Source of the DNA: Allacma fusca
Lineage: Eukaryota; Arthropoda; Collembola; Symphypleona; Sminthuridae
Length of the DNA stretch: 64,000 nt
Direction of reading: 5' to 3'
Assembly (NCBI GenBank): GCA_947179485.1
Contig: OX359250.1
Location: 27,104,654-27,168,653 of the forward strand
The first letter of the stretch is position 1; each line of letters opens with the position of its first letter. Of the stretch, positions 1 to 10,562 are shown in pieces. Under the pieces are notes generated by a model. The model had not been told where the DNA came from and did no database searches. It saw only the letters and a program-made list of their open reading frames with translations. Both the position numbers and the translations under genes were made by a program.

Positions 1-984
1 ATGGTCCAGGTGAGGAAGGGTTTCTTTCTTAGTAAAAGTGTCCAAGTTCATGTAACAGGATTGAAGGCAGGTGTGAGCCTACATGGTCAAGGATGCTATG
101 TTTACTAATAATACTCTCGACGGAGATGTGGTCCAGGTGTCAATGTCCAAGGTGTCATTGTGGCTTAAGACTCAAGGCGTCAATGGACTCGTGCTCGCTG
201 GTGGCTATACCTTGCTAATTATGGTCAACGGCCCTAGCATAAAAATCAATAGCACTGTATAGAGACTCTAGTATAGACTCAAGTCTTATGAAAGTGTCAT
301 TGATGAGGAGTTATTTTCATTTCAAGTTTTTCTCATCCTCACGAAAGGAATCTTTCCTACATACAATCTAAGAGTGTATAGTATCCCAGTCAGCAGCAAC
401 AACAACAAAAAATATACTATGAAAATGAGTCATGAGAAAAATTGAGGATTCTTCGTAAAATATTTTGCAAGTGGAAATATTGTGTGAATCATATTTACGT
501 AACGGTTATTGCATGGCGGTAATAACACTTGACGTGTTTTCTTCACTGGTTGAAGGAGATTGCAAGGAGGCTTTGTTCTTATTCCCCTTCCTCTTTTCCT
601 CTCTGAAAGGAGTCGTCGAGACTGTATGCACTCCTATGAGGGGAGACGGATGAGGACGGTGTGATTGAACTGTACTTACGTCCTCACGTCTTACTGTAAA
701 GGTTCTGGGGTTTTAAGCCCTATTATGTAGGCATTAGGTCTGCTTTCATTCTCGACCTAAAACTCATGGCTTTTTTGCGAATGTGCTCACAAGAGCAAGG
801 TATATGTGTCGTGTGAGTGAGGGTTCGGGCGGGGAAGGAGACGCTTGGGCAACAGTGCTACATCCTGGCTAGCATTTGAGGGAACCATTGTATGATCAAG
901 TTCCCGATAGAGTGTGCGAGTGGTTATCTTGTCCAAGTATGCACTAGTCTCAATGAGGTTGTTCGTATATAGTACATCGAGGGA

Positions 985-1008
985 AAGAGAGAGAGAGAGA
1001 GAGAGAAA
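985..1008. repeat. (GA)n microsatellite
   Basis: An almost pure GA run, interrupted only near its ends and followed by further purine-rich sequence to about 1023. It produces a leucine-serine run in the minus-strand reading, which is not a protein signal. Confidence 0.9.
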
Positions 1009-1327
1009 GACAGAGGGAGAGAGATCGTGCGAGCTCTTACAGTAGAGAAGTTGACTCACGTTGATAACGTAACCGCACATACCTCCACTAATTTTCGTGA
1101 TTACCATTCATAATATGTATATTGAGAGCTAAAGGGAAAGGGTAAAATAGGAAACCAAGGCAGTTTGATGCCCTATTTAGAGTTCGTGACCTGACCTCCT
1201 TCACTAATATGAGCGTAGTATATAGGAGTAGTAGTAAGTAGTAGTAGTAGCATATCATCATACATGTCTCAAGTTTGGTTTGCACATTAACTCATACATA
1301 CATTTACTTATCCCATACACACACTCT

Positions 1328-1330
<3 letters not shown>

Positions 1331-1361
<31 letters not shown>
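1331..1361. repeat. (CA)n microsatellite
   Basis: About fourteen CA units with one interruption. Further CA-rich sequence continues on both sides. Confidence 0.9.
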
Positions 1362-1447
1362 TTCATACTTTACACACAATTTCACACACAGATAAATAGG
1401 AATACTTGGAGAATACGCAACAGTCAGGCTGTAATGTAATCATGGTA

Positions 1448-1527
1448 GTGTGTATCTCTATGTGTGTGTGTGTCTATGTGTGTGTATGTGTGTGTGTATG
1501 AGTGTGTGTGTGTGTGTGTGTGTGTGT
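1448..1527. repeat. Interrupted (TG)n microsatellite
   Basis: An 80-base TG-rich tract broken by TATG and TCTA interruptions. It lies about 90 bases after the CA tract at 1331-1361, so the two could pair as an imperfect inverted repeat. Confidence 0.9.
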
Positions 1528-1956
1528 CGCGCGCTCCTTCTGCTGCTCTTGTTTCTATGACGATGACCCACTAAACTCTTGATGAGTTGAACGAACTCTC
1601 ACTACTCTCGTTGAAAGTGAAGTTTTTTCCACCTTCTTGGTGGGTGTTTGATTTCAATGTTGTATTATTTACTTTTTAGAGTCATATCATCACTCTCCTC
1701 TCTGACCTGTCCGATATTTTCAGCGTTGCTAAATAATCTAATTATTATTGTAAGTATCACATCACTTTTCCCAAAGTGTGCTGCATATGATGTCATTCAT
1801 TTGTTCACCATGTGTTACTGTCCTGATTTGAGGACACTATCCTACTTTTAATGTGCTAAGCTCGGAATGCACTTTTACCCTAAAAATTCTATTGTATAAG
1901 TCTCCTTATCTTTGATTGATTCCATGGGAAAGAAAATCCTATTCCTTACGTACATG

Positions 1957-2005
1957 AGACAGACAGACACACACACACAAACACACACACACACACATAC
2001 ACATT
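1957..2005. repeat. (CA)n microsatellite
   Basis: A CA run preceded by three AGAC units. It yields a cysteine-valine run in minus-strand translation, which I treat as low complexity. Confidence 0.9.
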
Positions 2006-3112
2006 ACATGTACAGAAAAGTCTCTCCTCTCTGAAGAGACTTGCAAAAGTTGACCTAATATTCCTGATGGTGACTGTACGGATTCCACCGTCCTGTTGAT
2101 AGCTCCTGTACCATTTATGTACCTATGTATGTATACGATGACAATTCTCTCCCAGGAACTTTTCCTAGGGAATGAGATCTGAGGCGACGCTGGAGGAAAT
2201 TCTCCTGGTCCCATGTACAGTATGCAAGATATTATGCTTCCTGGAGCTCTTTCTCAAGAGTGGCTCGGAACGTAGCGTGTGCTATGTAGGCTCAACTCCT
2301 GAGATGTACAATACTTTAGAGGGGCTAAATAAAGGATGAGGAGCATAATGATTCTTTGAGATTAGAACATTGGGACTCTATACGACGGTGCGTTTTGAGC
2401 ATGGCCGGAGCTGACACTCCGAGTTTTAGTATTTGGAAAATTTTTTAAGTTCCGGTGGACAAGTCCTTGACGGATAATGATCCAAGTATCTAGTTGACTC
2501 GTGTGTGTGTTTATAGCTTTGGGGTGCGTATGTACACATTAAGTATGTACATAGAAAATAGCTCCTGTGAAATATTTTATGTCCCCCGTGGCCGTAAATA
2601 CTTGGGGAGTATTCAAAGTGTCATCAGAATAGGAGTCGAATTAAGTCATCGGAGTATAATGTAAGCAAAAATTAAGTCAGCACAATGTGACTGGTAAGTA
2701 GGTCTGAATCTCAGCAGAATTTGACTCGGTGACCTAAAAGTTAGAGTCTCAGCAGAACGTGAGATGATTAGTTATTAGGACAGTAGCTAATTATGTATAT
2801 GTGCTTTATGAGGAGTCGCTGTTAAATTGGGAGATAGTATTAGTATATAGGGACTGTATGTAATTATATAAGCTGCTCTCTCTCTCCCTCTCTGTGTACT
2901 GTGTATGTGTACGCTGATGCTGACTATATCTATCGGTATTTGGGATAGTGTACAGGATACATGGGGGATAGTGAAAGAGACCAACAATGATGAGTGACAG
3001 TATGTATACACTGCCTTCAGACCAATATGTGATCATTGCAGTATGCAGACTTGCATCCAACCATGCATACATAACAGTAGCACATGTACTAGTTGCTAAA
3101 AAGAGTACAGAG

Positions 3113-3161
3113 TGTGTATGTATGTGTGTGTGTGTGTGTGTGTGTGTCTCTGTGTCTGTGT
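3113..3161. repeat. (TG)n microsatellite
   Basis: A TG run with a TCTC/TCTG interruption near its right end. Translated frames across it on both strands are low-complexity artefacts. Confidence 0.9.
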
Positions 3162-3743
3162 ACATGGTAAGGAGTTATTAGGTGAAGGTGTACGGATGAT
3201 TTAGTATGAAAACCTGTGGGGGTATGAGTGTGTGTATAAAAAACGTGATGTCAATGCATCCTATAAGCGCTATCATGTTTGGATAAACATAGAGGAAAAA
3301 CTGTATATGGGATCTATAGAGGCTTGCAGAAAAATGGAACAGCATAGGAGCTAGTACGGCTATAACGGAGAAGGAATGGAAAGAGGTTCAACGAACTGAC
3401 CTACTTTCAATGCCTGCAGAGTACGTTCAACTCGCGGCCTCATTTTGTCTTTCTAGCTCGTACACTCTTAATTTGCTCCACATTGTATACGCATATACAT
3501 ACAGAGAGAGAGAGAGAGATATTGTTACGTTCGGGGGGATGAGCAAGAAATAAAATTTGATACTGCGTTCATAAAATAGTCCCAATCCTGATAGGACTCT
3601 GTAGTTGTTATGAGGATGCTCAGGAATTTTTTTCTACTAGTACTACTCCATGCGTAAGGATACAATAATAATGTATGTCGTCAATATGCAATTATTCAAG
3701 TATTGTTCAAAAAAGTTGAACCATTGTTGATGCTCCGACTAAC

Positions 3744-3900
3744 CTGCTAAAACACGACCCAGTAAGTCATCCCTTGACTTTATTGAAGACTCTGACGAAC
3801 TGGATTCATCCGACTCATGTCCCGAATCCGGGGACTGAGTATTCTTCCTTTCAATGTGATTCACTGTCATGTTGACACACTGTGTATATTTCTCTCCTTT
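3744..3900 (-). CDS. Exon-like segment of an unidentified minus-strand gene
   Basis: The minus strand reads open from a possible acceptor (CATTACAAG) before 3900 to a donor, GCAG|GTTAGT, after 3744. The product is polar and non-repetitive, with the acidic-serine stretch SPDSGHESDESSSSESS followed by IKSRDDLLGRVLA. The segment begins in phase 0 and ends in phase 1. An internal ATG at 3870 in good context (GTCAACATG) could instead be the start codon, making this a first exon of 42 codons plus one base. The segment is compatible in phase with the upstream candidate exon at 5151-5302. I recognise no family; the serine/acidic run suggests a disordered, phosphorylated region. It could be a chance open frame, but the composition and both splice-like borders argue otherwise. 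Confidence 0.4.
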
Positions 3901-4822
3901 CTTGTAATGAAATGAGACTAAAATCGTTTATTTTTTTTTGACAAATTTTGTTTGTTGTAGTAATAACGGATTTGCTTTTGAGCAATAATCCTTCCTCTCC
4001 GATAACTTCCCTCCAAAAATCTTTTGCGTATAAGTGAAACCACAACAACAACAGTTACGTCCAAACAGGTGTAAGTACGCCGAGGACACTTCTCCCGCGT
4101 AAGTGACTCAAGACTGAATATTTGCGAATAAATGAGGGATTCGCCCGAAAAACCAAACTCTTTTCAATAATGATTTGAACCACTGACTCAAGCATTAAAA
4201 AAAAAACACTGGTTGATTGTTAACTTTGAACTAAATTTGAATTGAATTGACACCGTGGACTGAATGAGTAGTAGTACGGTTATGAGTGTGTTGTTTCCAA
4301 TACGATGTTTACGTTTCGAATGGCACAAAAGATTGGTGTGATGCCTTTTGCACGCTAACTCCTGTCTTGCCTAGTAGTGTGTGTATGGTATGTCTATTGC
4401 TCAAGCACGTGGAGCTGACTGAAAAACTCACGATGAAAATTTCGCTGCCTTTGGAATCTGAACGGTGAGGGCTTTTCCGCAGCCGCTATATGCTAACACA
4501 CAACATCACAGTTACTCTCGTTCACTGTTCCACTATTACCCAATGTTACCTCTCTACCTATATTTTCTAGAGGTTGGTACACACTCTACACATTTTCAGC
4601 TCACGAGGTCTTCACTGTGTACAGTCAGATAGGAAAATGTTCTAGAGTAGTAGATCTCCTCTGATTGCTAGCCATATGAGAATGCAATGGATATGAGCTA
4701 ATAGTAACAACAGCCTCTCTTTTGACTCTGACTGAGCAAAATAGTGAGAACTACATTTCGTACAGTTACGTACGCAGAGTTCATTCACTTGTCCTCATAT
4801 ATATTCCTTCACATGCATAGAG

Positions 4823-4858
<36 letters not shown>

Positions 4859-5150
4859 ACACACTCGCAAAAGATTTATCAACTATTTTCATATGGCACA
4901 CTCGCATGTAAACACTATAAATGTCCCTACCTATATGGTATATAGTACATCCCTTCGTAAAGCTCTAGAAACTTCAGATGATAACACACTCCCAAGTATC
5001 TCCTATAGTTTCTATACCAATAGGCTAATAGTATAGGACCAACGTTATACAACCCTACACACTTGTAACCATTCAATCTACAGTAACTAACTATATCCCA
5101 ACCTCAACCAAGACATCCACATGCATATTAATTCATACCTATATTTATAC
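3901..5150. other. Non-coding stretch, possibly intronic
   Basis: This lies between the two candidate minus-strand exons and would be an intron of about 1.25 kb if they belong together. It contains a GA microsatellite (4819-4864) and otherwise no feature I recognise. Confidence 0.4.
4819..4864. repeat. (GA)n-(CA)n compound microsatellite
   Basis: About seventeen GA units run directly into ACACACAC. Confidence 0.9.
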
Positions 5151-5302
5151 CAAGTATAGCCAGTCCCTACTCTGGCCTGACTCAGTACTGGTATCCTTCT
5201 TGAACGTCTCTGTGTCTGTTGTAGAGTCATCGAACAAACTTTTCCAATAGTTAAGACACCAATGCAATGGGTTTTGCGCAGAGTCTTCCAAGTATCGAGC
5301 CA
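5151..5302 (-). CDS. Exon-like segment of an unidentified minus-strand gene
   Basis: On the minus strand an excellent pyrimidine tract (CTCTCTCCCTCCCTCCC) precedes TTTCAG|TGGCTC, and the segment ends at TTG|GTATAA. It is 152 bases, entering in phase 1 and leaving in phase 0. The product contains ARYLEDSAQNPLHWCLNYW, then FDDSTTDTETFKKDTSTESG and RDWLYL. The composition looks like real protein, and the exit phase fits the next candidate exon at 3744-3900. Upstream sequence (5340-5744) is also open on the minus strand but runs through a CTA trinucleotide repeat coding poly-valine, so I do not extend the exon there. I recognise no domain. Confidence 0.4.
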
Positions 5303-5902
5303 CTGAAAGGGAGGGAGGGAGAGAGATGATGTAGAAGATCAAGCTCCTCGTATTTTCTTCAGCTCCTACGACTACTACTACTACTACTACTACTACAACG
5401 ACAACAACTTCTACAGGATTTGAGGCTCCTTCATAAGTGAGAGCGACGGCGGAGACAGGATTTGGGAACCACTGCGCTTTTTTGAACACAGGGAATGGAA
5501 TGGGACGCGGTGGTAGACAAAGACCCGCTCCAACTCCCATCTACAATCCAACTCTTGCATCATCGTAGGAGCCAACCCTGAATGTTGGATTGCCTATCTG
5601 GTTGTAGATAGAGCAACAAAGCAACTTCTCCTCTCCCAGGCTTCTTCTTCTCCCTCTCAACCCTAACTTATTCATTTGGAGCCGTTCCTCTATACTTGGA
5701 CTATATAGCCCCAGGAAATTTATATAGAACACTCTGGCCGTCATAGTAGTAGGGGGGGAAATAGTGCAAGGGATCGTAATAGTAGTAGTAGTAAGACCAC
5801 GAAGACTGCATGGTGCATCCAGCTTTAGTATGACTGAAGGAACAAGTGAACATTTTGGGTTCCAAACACCTTTTCCCTAAACCTTGTACATATATTATAT
5901 AT
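5303..5902. other. Stretch without a firm gene
   Basis: This holds a trinucleotide repeat (5371-5396) and two overlapping minus-strand open frames. The frame at 5541-5744 contains an arginine-rich run and looks partly protein-like, but it ends in TAG and has no good donor. An upstream exon of the candidate gene may be hidden here; I could not place its borders. Confidence 0.35.
5371..5396. repeat. (ACT)n trinucleotide repeat
   Basis: About eight ACT/CTA units. On the minus strand this reads as a poly-valine run inside an open frame, which explains the length of that frame. Confidence 0.9.
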
Positions 5903-6122
5903 TGTTACGACATTATTAGAATAACTATAGTTGTTATTATTGAGTCAAACAATTATTGCTAGTTTTAGAAATAATGAATTATAATATTATGAAAGATATT
6001 CACCAATACTTACTACACGATGCTTAGCTAACTAAATGACTACAATCTATTCTGTTGAATAAATTAAGGGAGGTCATTCCGTGTTTAGCTCTTGACATAA
6101 CTTGACCTATCTTTACTACTCT
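5903..6122 (+). repeat. Left long terminal repeat
   Basis: A 220-base repeat starting TGTTACGACA and ending TTACTACTCT. It contains an AATAAA at 6058-6063 that could act as the element's polyadenylation signal. It is matched without a visible difference by the right LTR. Confidence 0.9.
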
Positions 6123-6145
6123 ACCTGCGTGAATAATTCACAAAT

Positions 6146-6306
6146 CTGACCAGTGTTGACTTACAGTCCGACCTGCAGTTGATTTTAGTGAATAAAAATT
6201 AAAAAATTGATCCGACCAGTGTTGACTTTACCGTCTGACCTGTGTTTGATCAGAGTATCGAAGTTCTGACCTGCGTTGACCTTTAGTGTCTGACCAGTAG
6301 TTGAAC
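6146..6306 (+). repeat. Six degenerate GACC-GTTGA repeats in the leader
   Basis: A motif close to TCTGACCAGTGTTGACTT recurs six times at uneven spacing (near 6146, 6168, 6212, 6234, 6265 and 6290), alternating CAG and CTG variants. It sits between the left LTR and gag, where retroelements carry RNA packaging and priming signals. Its function here is unknown. Confidence 0.7.
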
Positions 6307-6354
6307 TACCCCAATCATCTTCAAAATCATATTTATTTTTGAAAAAGTGTCAAA

Positions 6355-6476
6355 ATCAGGGAAACCCCTGCCAAAAATTTCCCTAATTTTCAAAAACTTT
6401 GATTTTTTTAAAAGTGTACTAATTGGGGAAACCCCTGCCAAAATTTTTCAAAAATTTCAGAAACTCTGATTTCTTT
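6355..6476 (+). repeat. Tandem pair sharing GGGAAACCCCTGCCAAAA
   Basis: Two adjacent copies of about 55-60 bases (near 6355 and 6421) share GGGAAACCCCTGCCAAAA followed by an AT-rich tail ending near GATTT. The GGGAAACCCC core is itself partly palindromic. The pair lies in the untranslated leader of the LTR element. Confidence 0.7.
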
Positions 6477-6654
6477 TTATTAATGATAAAATTTGAGAAA
6501 TATAAATAACAAGTGATATCAGCTGAACAAATCCCTGCTCAATTTTTTTTAAACATTATTTTTAACGGTGGAAGTCGCCGCGACCGGAAAATCTCACTGC
6601 CAACCCCATAGTCCTCATGAACATAATCCTGACAGTCAGTAATAGATATTAACC

Positions 6655-7629
6655 ATGACTTCATTCTTACCGAACGAAATATTCTCCAACATTCCCACCT
6701 ACGATGGACAATCATCATGCAAAACTTGGCTGAAATCCTTAAACTACCGATGTACCCATTTCAAACTGACTGACAAATGGAAATTCGAAAATATGGATTA
6801 TCTACTCAAAGGAACTGCTCTACATTGGTGGAATTTTTCCAACGACAATTTTCTAGAGAATTTAAATATTGCTAACTCCCAACTACGTTTCAAGGAATTT
6901 GAAGAACAAATCCAGAATGCATTTTCAGAAAAAGACGATAAAGCCATTGCTACAGCAGAAAATTCAACCACTGTATTTCATGCGGAAACAGACAACACTC
7001 GCGATTACATTTACAAGAAATTAAGTATCTTTAAACGTATGGACCCTACAATGACTGACTCCTGTAAACTCGACTACCTATACCAAGGACTACCTCAAGA
7101 TCTGGCCTGGAATTTACAACTAAAACTTGGCGCTGACGGTACCATTGAACAATTTCAAAAACAATTAGATTTCTATACCTCTAAATTACAATCCCACAAC
7201 GCTCAACTTCTGCAACAACAACATCCAACAGACATGGCCAAACTTTATGAATTCCCAATAAGAAACACTAGTCAACCACAACTTCAAACTCTGAATATGC
7301 ATATACCGACAGACCAGATACCAGCTGAACTACCCCAAACAACTACAACTACATCCCACACTTGTCCATTCTGTAATACAAACACCCACCAACTACGCCA
7401 CTGCTATACGTTCAAACGATGGCTAAATGATACTAATATCGTTACCAGCAAACCAAATAATAACTATCAACGACGAAACGACCCTACAACTCAACAACAA
7501 TTTGGACAACTCGACCAACAATTTCCTAATCACAGCCCAAATCAACTTAATCATCTAAATACAATCTACGATTCAATCAGTGACCACTACCCTTCAAATG
7601 AGGACCAATACTGGCGATCGGAAAACTAA
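6655..7629 (+). CDS. Gag-like capsid protein of the LTR element
   Basis: A 324-residue frame starting at the first ATG after the leader (AACCATGACT). The N-terminal half resembles the retrotransposon gag capsid family: a W-L-K start near residue 25, then LKGTALHWWNF, a helix with RFKEFEEQIQNAF, and YLYQGLPQDLAWNL near residue 145. A CCHC zinc knuckle (CPFCNTNTHQLRHC, spacing C-X2-C-X4-H-X4-C) lies near residues 237-250. The tail is rich in Asn and Gln. Such proteins assemble the cytoplasmic particle that packages element RNA. The frame stops just before a second frame rather than continuing into protease or polymerase. Confidence 0.8.
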   Translation: MTSFLPNEIFSNIPTYDGQSSCKTWLKSLNYRCTHFKLTDKWKFENMDYLLKGTALHWWNFSNDNFLENLNIANSQLRFKEFEEQIQNAFSEKDDKAIATAENSTTVFHAETDNTRDYIYKKLSIFKRMDPTMTDSCKLDYLYQGLPQDLAWNLQLKLGADGTIEQFQKQLDFYTSKLQSHNAQLLQQQHPTDMAKLYEFPIRNTSQPQLQTLNMHIPTDQIPAELPQTTTTTSHTCPFCNTNTHQLRHCYTFKRWLNDTNIVTSKPNNNYQRRNDPTTQQQFGQLDQQFPNHSPNQLNHLNTIYDSISDHYPSNEDQYWRSEN

Positions 7630-7637
7630 ATCGCCTG

Positions 7638-8378
7638 GTGAAGAAGGGAGATCATCAGGCTACACAACAAGTCATCACGGAAACCTCCCACCGTATCAGC
7701 AATCCTAGAACCAACCCAAAACTCATCCCATTAATGTCAATTGTATTTGATAGTCCTCCCACTCCCCCACGAAAACGGAAACATCCGCCTTCGTTATCCC
7801 TTATTCCCAAAACGTTCCCCAACTCTCCATATACCCCAGATTATCCCCGTTACTTCCCGCGACAAGGATCTGATCCACGACACCACCGAATTCATTCTAC
7901 TGCCAAGAAAAACATCTCTAACTCCCAACATCAAACGCCTGTTCTAGAAGAACTATACCGACACATGATCAAAATTCCCACACTACCCCGCACAGCATTC
8001 AAGAATGCAAAATCCAGCAAGCGAATAATTAATTACTCCTCATCTCCCAATAATTTTTGCAGTCTTCCCCAAACAAATAGTTTCAGAGAACTGAGCAAAC
8101 AACTGAGATGGAATAACCAACATAAATACCATCATAAGAACAACTGCAATAAAAGACATGTCAGCTTCCCAAGAAAGGACTTACAGCAACGAAGACACTT
8201 TAGCAACCACTGTACAGAATACAAGAATTACCCTACCTCCAATTTACCAAATTACCAATACCAACCCTCAAACACAACATTACCACCAACTTGTTCATTC
8301 TGTAATACTGGCAATCACAAACTACGTGACTGCTATGCCTTCAGACAATGGATAACAATGCAATCAAGAACACCATGA
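7638..8378 (+). CDS. Second frame of the LTR element with a CCHC knuckle
   Basis: A 246-residue frame beginning eight bases after the gag stop, in a different register. It is proline- and basic-rich for most of its length (for example SPPTPPRKRKHPPSLSL) and ends with a zinc knuckle, CSFCNTGNHKLRDC, followed by YAFRQW. That end closely matches the end of the gag knuckle region (CPFCNTNTHQLRHC, YTFKRW) in protein and DNA, so it looks like an internal duplication. No enzymatic motif is visible. It could be translated after gag by reinitiation or frameshifting, or it could be the relic of a longer gag. Function unknown. Confidence 0.55.
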   Translation: MKKGDHQATQQVITETSHRISNPRTNPKLIPLMSIVFDSPPTPPRKRKHPPSLSLIPKTFPNSPYTPDYPRYFPRQGSDPRHHRIHSTAKKNISNSQHQTPVLEELYRHMIKIPTLPRTAFKNAKSSKRIINYSSSPNNFCSLPQTNSFRELSKQLRWNNQHKYHHKNNCNKRHVSFPRKDLQQRRHFSNHCTEYKNYPTSNLPNYQYQPSNTTLPPTCSFCNTGNHKLRDCYAFRQWITMQSRTP

Positions 8379-8508
8379 CTTCTACCAGAATAAACGTCAA
8401 TTAGTTAATTTCCAATCCATTGCTATGACCAGAAACCTACAGCAATAAGTGATTGACCTATAACACCCCATGACGGAGAGATGTCCCAGTCTCAAAACAC
8501 CCCACCCC

Positions 8509-8520
8509 GGGAAGGAGAAG
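8509..8520 (+). other. Polypurine tract of the LTR element
   Basis: GGGAAGGAGAAG ends exactly where the right LTR begins. In LTR elements this tract primes plus-strand DNA synthesis; its position is what fixes the LTR start at TGTTACG. Confidence 0.75.
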
Positions 8521-8740
8521 TGTTACGACATTATTAGAATAACTATAGTTGTTATTATTGAGTCAAACAATTATTGCTAGTTTTAGAAATAATGAATTAT
8601 AATATTATGAAAGATATTCACCAATACTTACTACACGATGCTTAGCTAACTAAATGACTACAATCTATTCTGTTGAATAAATTAAGGGAGGTCATTCCGT
8701 GTTTAGCTCTTGACATAACTTGACCTATCTTTACTACTCT
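8521..8740 (+). repeat. Right long terminal repeat
   Basis: The second copy of the 220-base repeat, preceded by the polypurine tract. I see no difference from the left copy. The sequence diverges immediately after TTACTACTCT. Confidence 0.9.
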
Positions 8741-9291
8741 CTACCACTGAGCCACCCTACACTATTTCACTCATACATTTTACAATCCTACAATATACAT
8801 ACTCCTTTCGAAGATTCCTCCTATGTGTGTACATACTCTGTCCCGCGTCCTCAACTCCTCGCATAGCTCTGGCCATTTAGAAGTATCTACATAGCTTGCG
8901 TACCATCTCCGCAATACTCGACGGCGGGGAGTAGTTTGGGAGTCGTAACTCACTGACTGTAACGCAGGCGACGGTGTATAAGGAATGTTTCACTCTCTCC
9001 TTCAATGCTCAGTCCTCGGAATGCTATATGAGAAAAGTCTCGAGTCTCGCCACCGACCAACTCACCAACAACTCATGCATACTACGACGACTATACCCTC
9101 CACCTACTACTAACACTTGGCTACGGCCTCATGTATGTCAGTTGGCTTCTTCTTTCTCTCCCTCTCTCCAAACTCATCTGAAACTCACCCTCTCCAATAT
9201 GTATACATCAGAGGATTGTTGGCTCTAGGAATTATACACATTGAAAGAAAAGGTGAAAAAATCCACAACTTCATGTATACATATCCCCGTA

Positions 9292-9330
9292 CCCCCCCCC
9301 CCTCCTCTAACCCCCCCCCCTCCCCACCCC
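9292..9330. repeat. Poly-C rich tract
   Basis: Two runs of ten to twelve C residues separated by short CT/TAA interruptions. It explains the proline- and glycine-rich translations on the two strands. Confidence 0.9.
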
Positions 9331-9940
9331 TCTGAATCATTCCATGCAATTTTATGAATGTTGTTTACGTATAGACACAGACTTGATGCACACACTCTGT
9401 TATTTTTTTTTTCCAAGACATTTTACAAGGTAAACTCATACAGAGCAAGTGTCACATGTGTTCTGAAGCGTCTCCTATTTTCGGCTCTTATATAATCCCG
9501 ATGGTAAATATTACACATGTCCCCATGCATACTAGTCTGTATACTTAGATATCTATACGTACACCCAACCAACCAGCTCAGAGAGGCCCAGCTCCACTAG
9601 CAACTAGCAACAAGGAATAAATTATTTCTTACTCTATATGTGATTCACTAAAATTGGTATTCCTAGCCTGAATTAATATCCCTATGCACATTATTGTTAT
9701 TCCCATCCGTACTTGTTATTCCTATTGGAAACTGCTCAATGAGAAAATAAATTATGGGTGTATGTTACTATCTATACATATAACTCCGTCTACTACAACA
9801 ACTACTCCTGACGCTCCTACATAGGACCAGGGAGATGGCCATGGAGGTATCTCCTACAAATAGATATCTATATAGAAGTTGTTGTTGGTAGTACATGGAA
9901 GAATTTGTACACATATACAGTCAAATGTTACAACTTTATA

Positions 9941-9964
9941 CACACACACACACACACTCCCTTA

Positions 9965-9998
<34 letters not shown>
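9941..9998. repeat. (CA)n and (CT)n compound microsatellite
   Basis: A short CA run (9941-9957) and a CT run of about fifteen units (9969-9998), separated by eleven bases. Confidence 0.9.
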
Positions 9999-10000
<2 letters not shown>

Positions 10001-10555
10001 CTACTGTTCCTGGCTGGTACACATTTAGACTTTTTCTATGGAAACAAATAACATGCATCGGAGTTGCTGGAGGAGGAAGGAAGCTTCATGTGAATTAAAC
10101 ATGACTTCTATATTTAAATAATTGTCAATACATTCGTGAATGTAAATAAAATGCCTATGCTAATATTTGACGTTTGATATTACTGCATATGAGCACGATG
10201 TGTGTGTGTTGTGTTGTGTGGAGGGAGCTCTCGGGCACTCCGAGGAGGATTGCATAACGTGAGAGTCGTACTGATACCCCTGACTCGAGCTAACTACAAT
10301 GCTAATTATGATAACAAAATATGATTATATAAGACGAGAGAAGTAGAATTTTCTGCCGAAAAAATGTTCCGAAGGGAAACCCTTCATGGAAGTTATTTTC
10401 TCTCATGTTATGATTCTGGAGTTCAACGAAAGGGACGTGTGAGTGAGGCTATTCTTGTAGTAGTATATAGGATGGGATCATACTAACAAATACATAAGAA
10501 ATCTATAGAAAGTGATGGTGGGGAGTATATAGTGGAGAGAGAATAGAATGGAATA

Positions 10556-10562
<7 letters not shown>

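Larger units (their letters stand above)
1..3743. other. Non-coding, microsatellite-rich stretch
   Basis: I see no convincing gene here. The stretch holds CA/TG and GA tracts (listed separately where long) and many short open frames that are low-complexity translations of those tracts. If the exon-like segment ending at 3744 is real, its downstream exons on the minus strand should lie here or beyond the left edge. I looked for a minus-strand exon starting in phase 1 and found none I could defend. Confidence 0.5.
5903..8740 (+). mobile_element. Non-autonomous LTR retrotransposon
   Basis: Two direct copies of a 220-base sequence (5903-6122 and 8521-8740) flank an internal region of about 2.4 kb. 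By eye the copies are identical base for base, which implies recent insertion or conversion. Internal parts in order: a leader with short repeats, a gag-like frame with a CCHC zinc knuckle (6655-7629), a second frame with another CCHC knuckle (7638-8378), and a purine-rich polypurine tract directly before the right LTR. No protease, reverse transcriptase, RNase H or integrase is present, so movement would depend on proteins supplied elsewhere. The LTRs begin with TG but end in CT rather than CA. I see no clear target-site duplication (left flank TATAT, right flank CTACC) and no obvious primer-binding site. Confidence 0.88.

Noticed and set aside
787-3181. Open frames on both strands with long Ser-Leu, Cys-Val or His-Thr runs
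   Set aside because: They are translations of GA, CA and TG microsatellites; no flanking protein-like sequence or splice structure supports them.
5303-5540. Minus-strand frame continuing upstream of the exon candidate, with poly-valine
   Set aside because: The open length comes from a trinucleotide repeat, and a strong acceptor lies at 5302, so this part is more likely intron.
5541-5744. Minus-strand frame with an arginine-rich stretch
   Set aside because: It looks partly protein-like but ends in TAG, has no good donor, and could not be joined in phase to the exon candidate at 5302.
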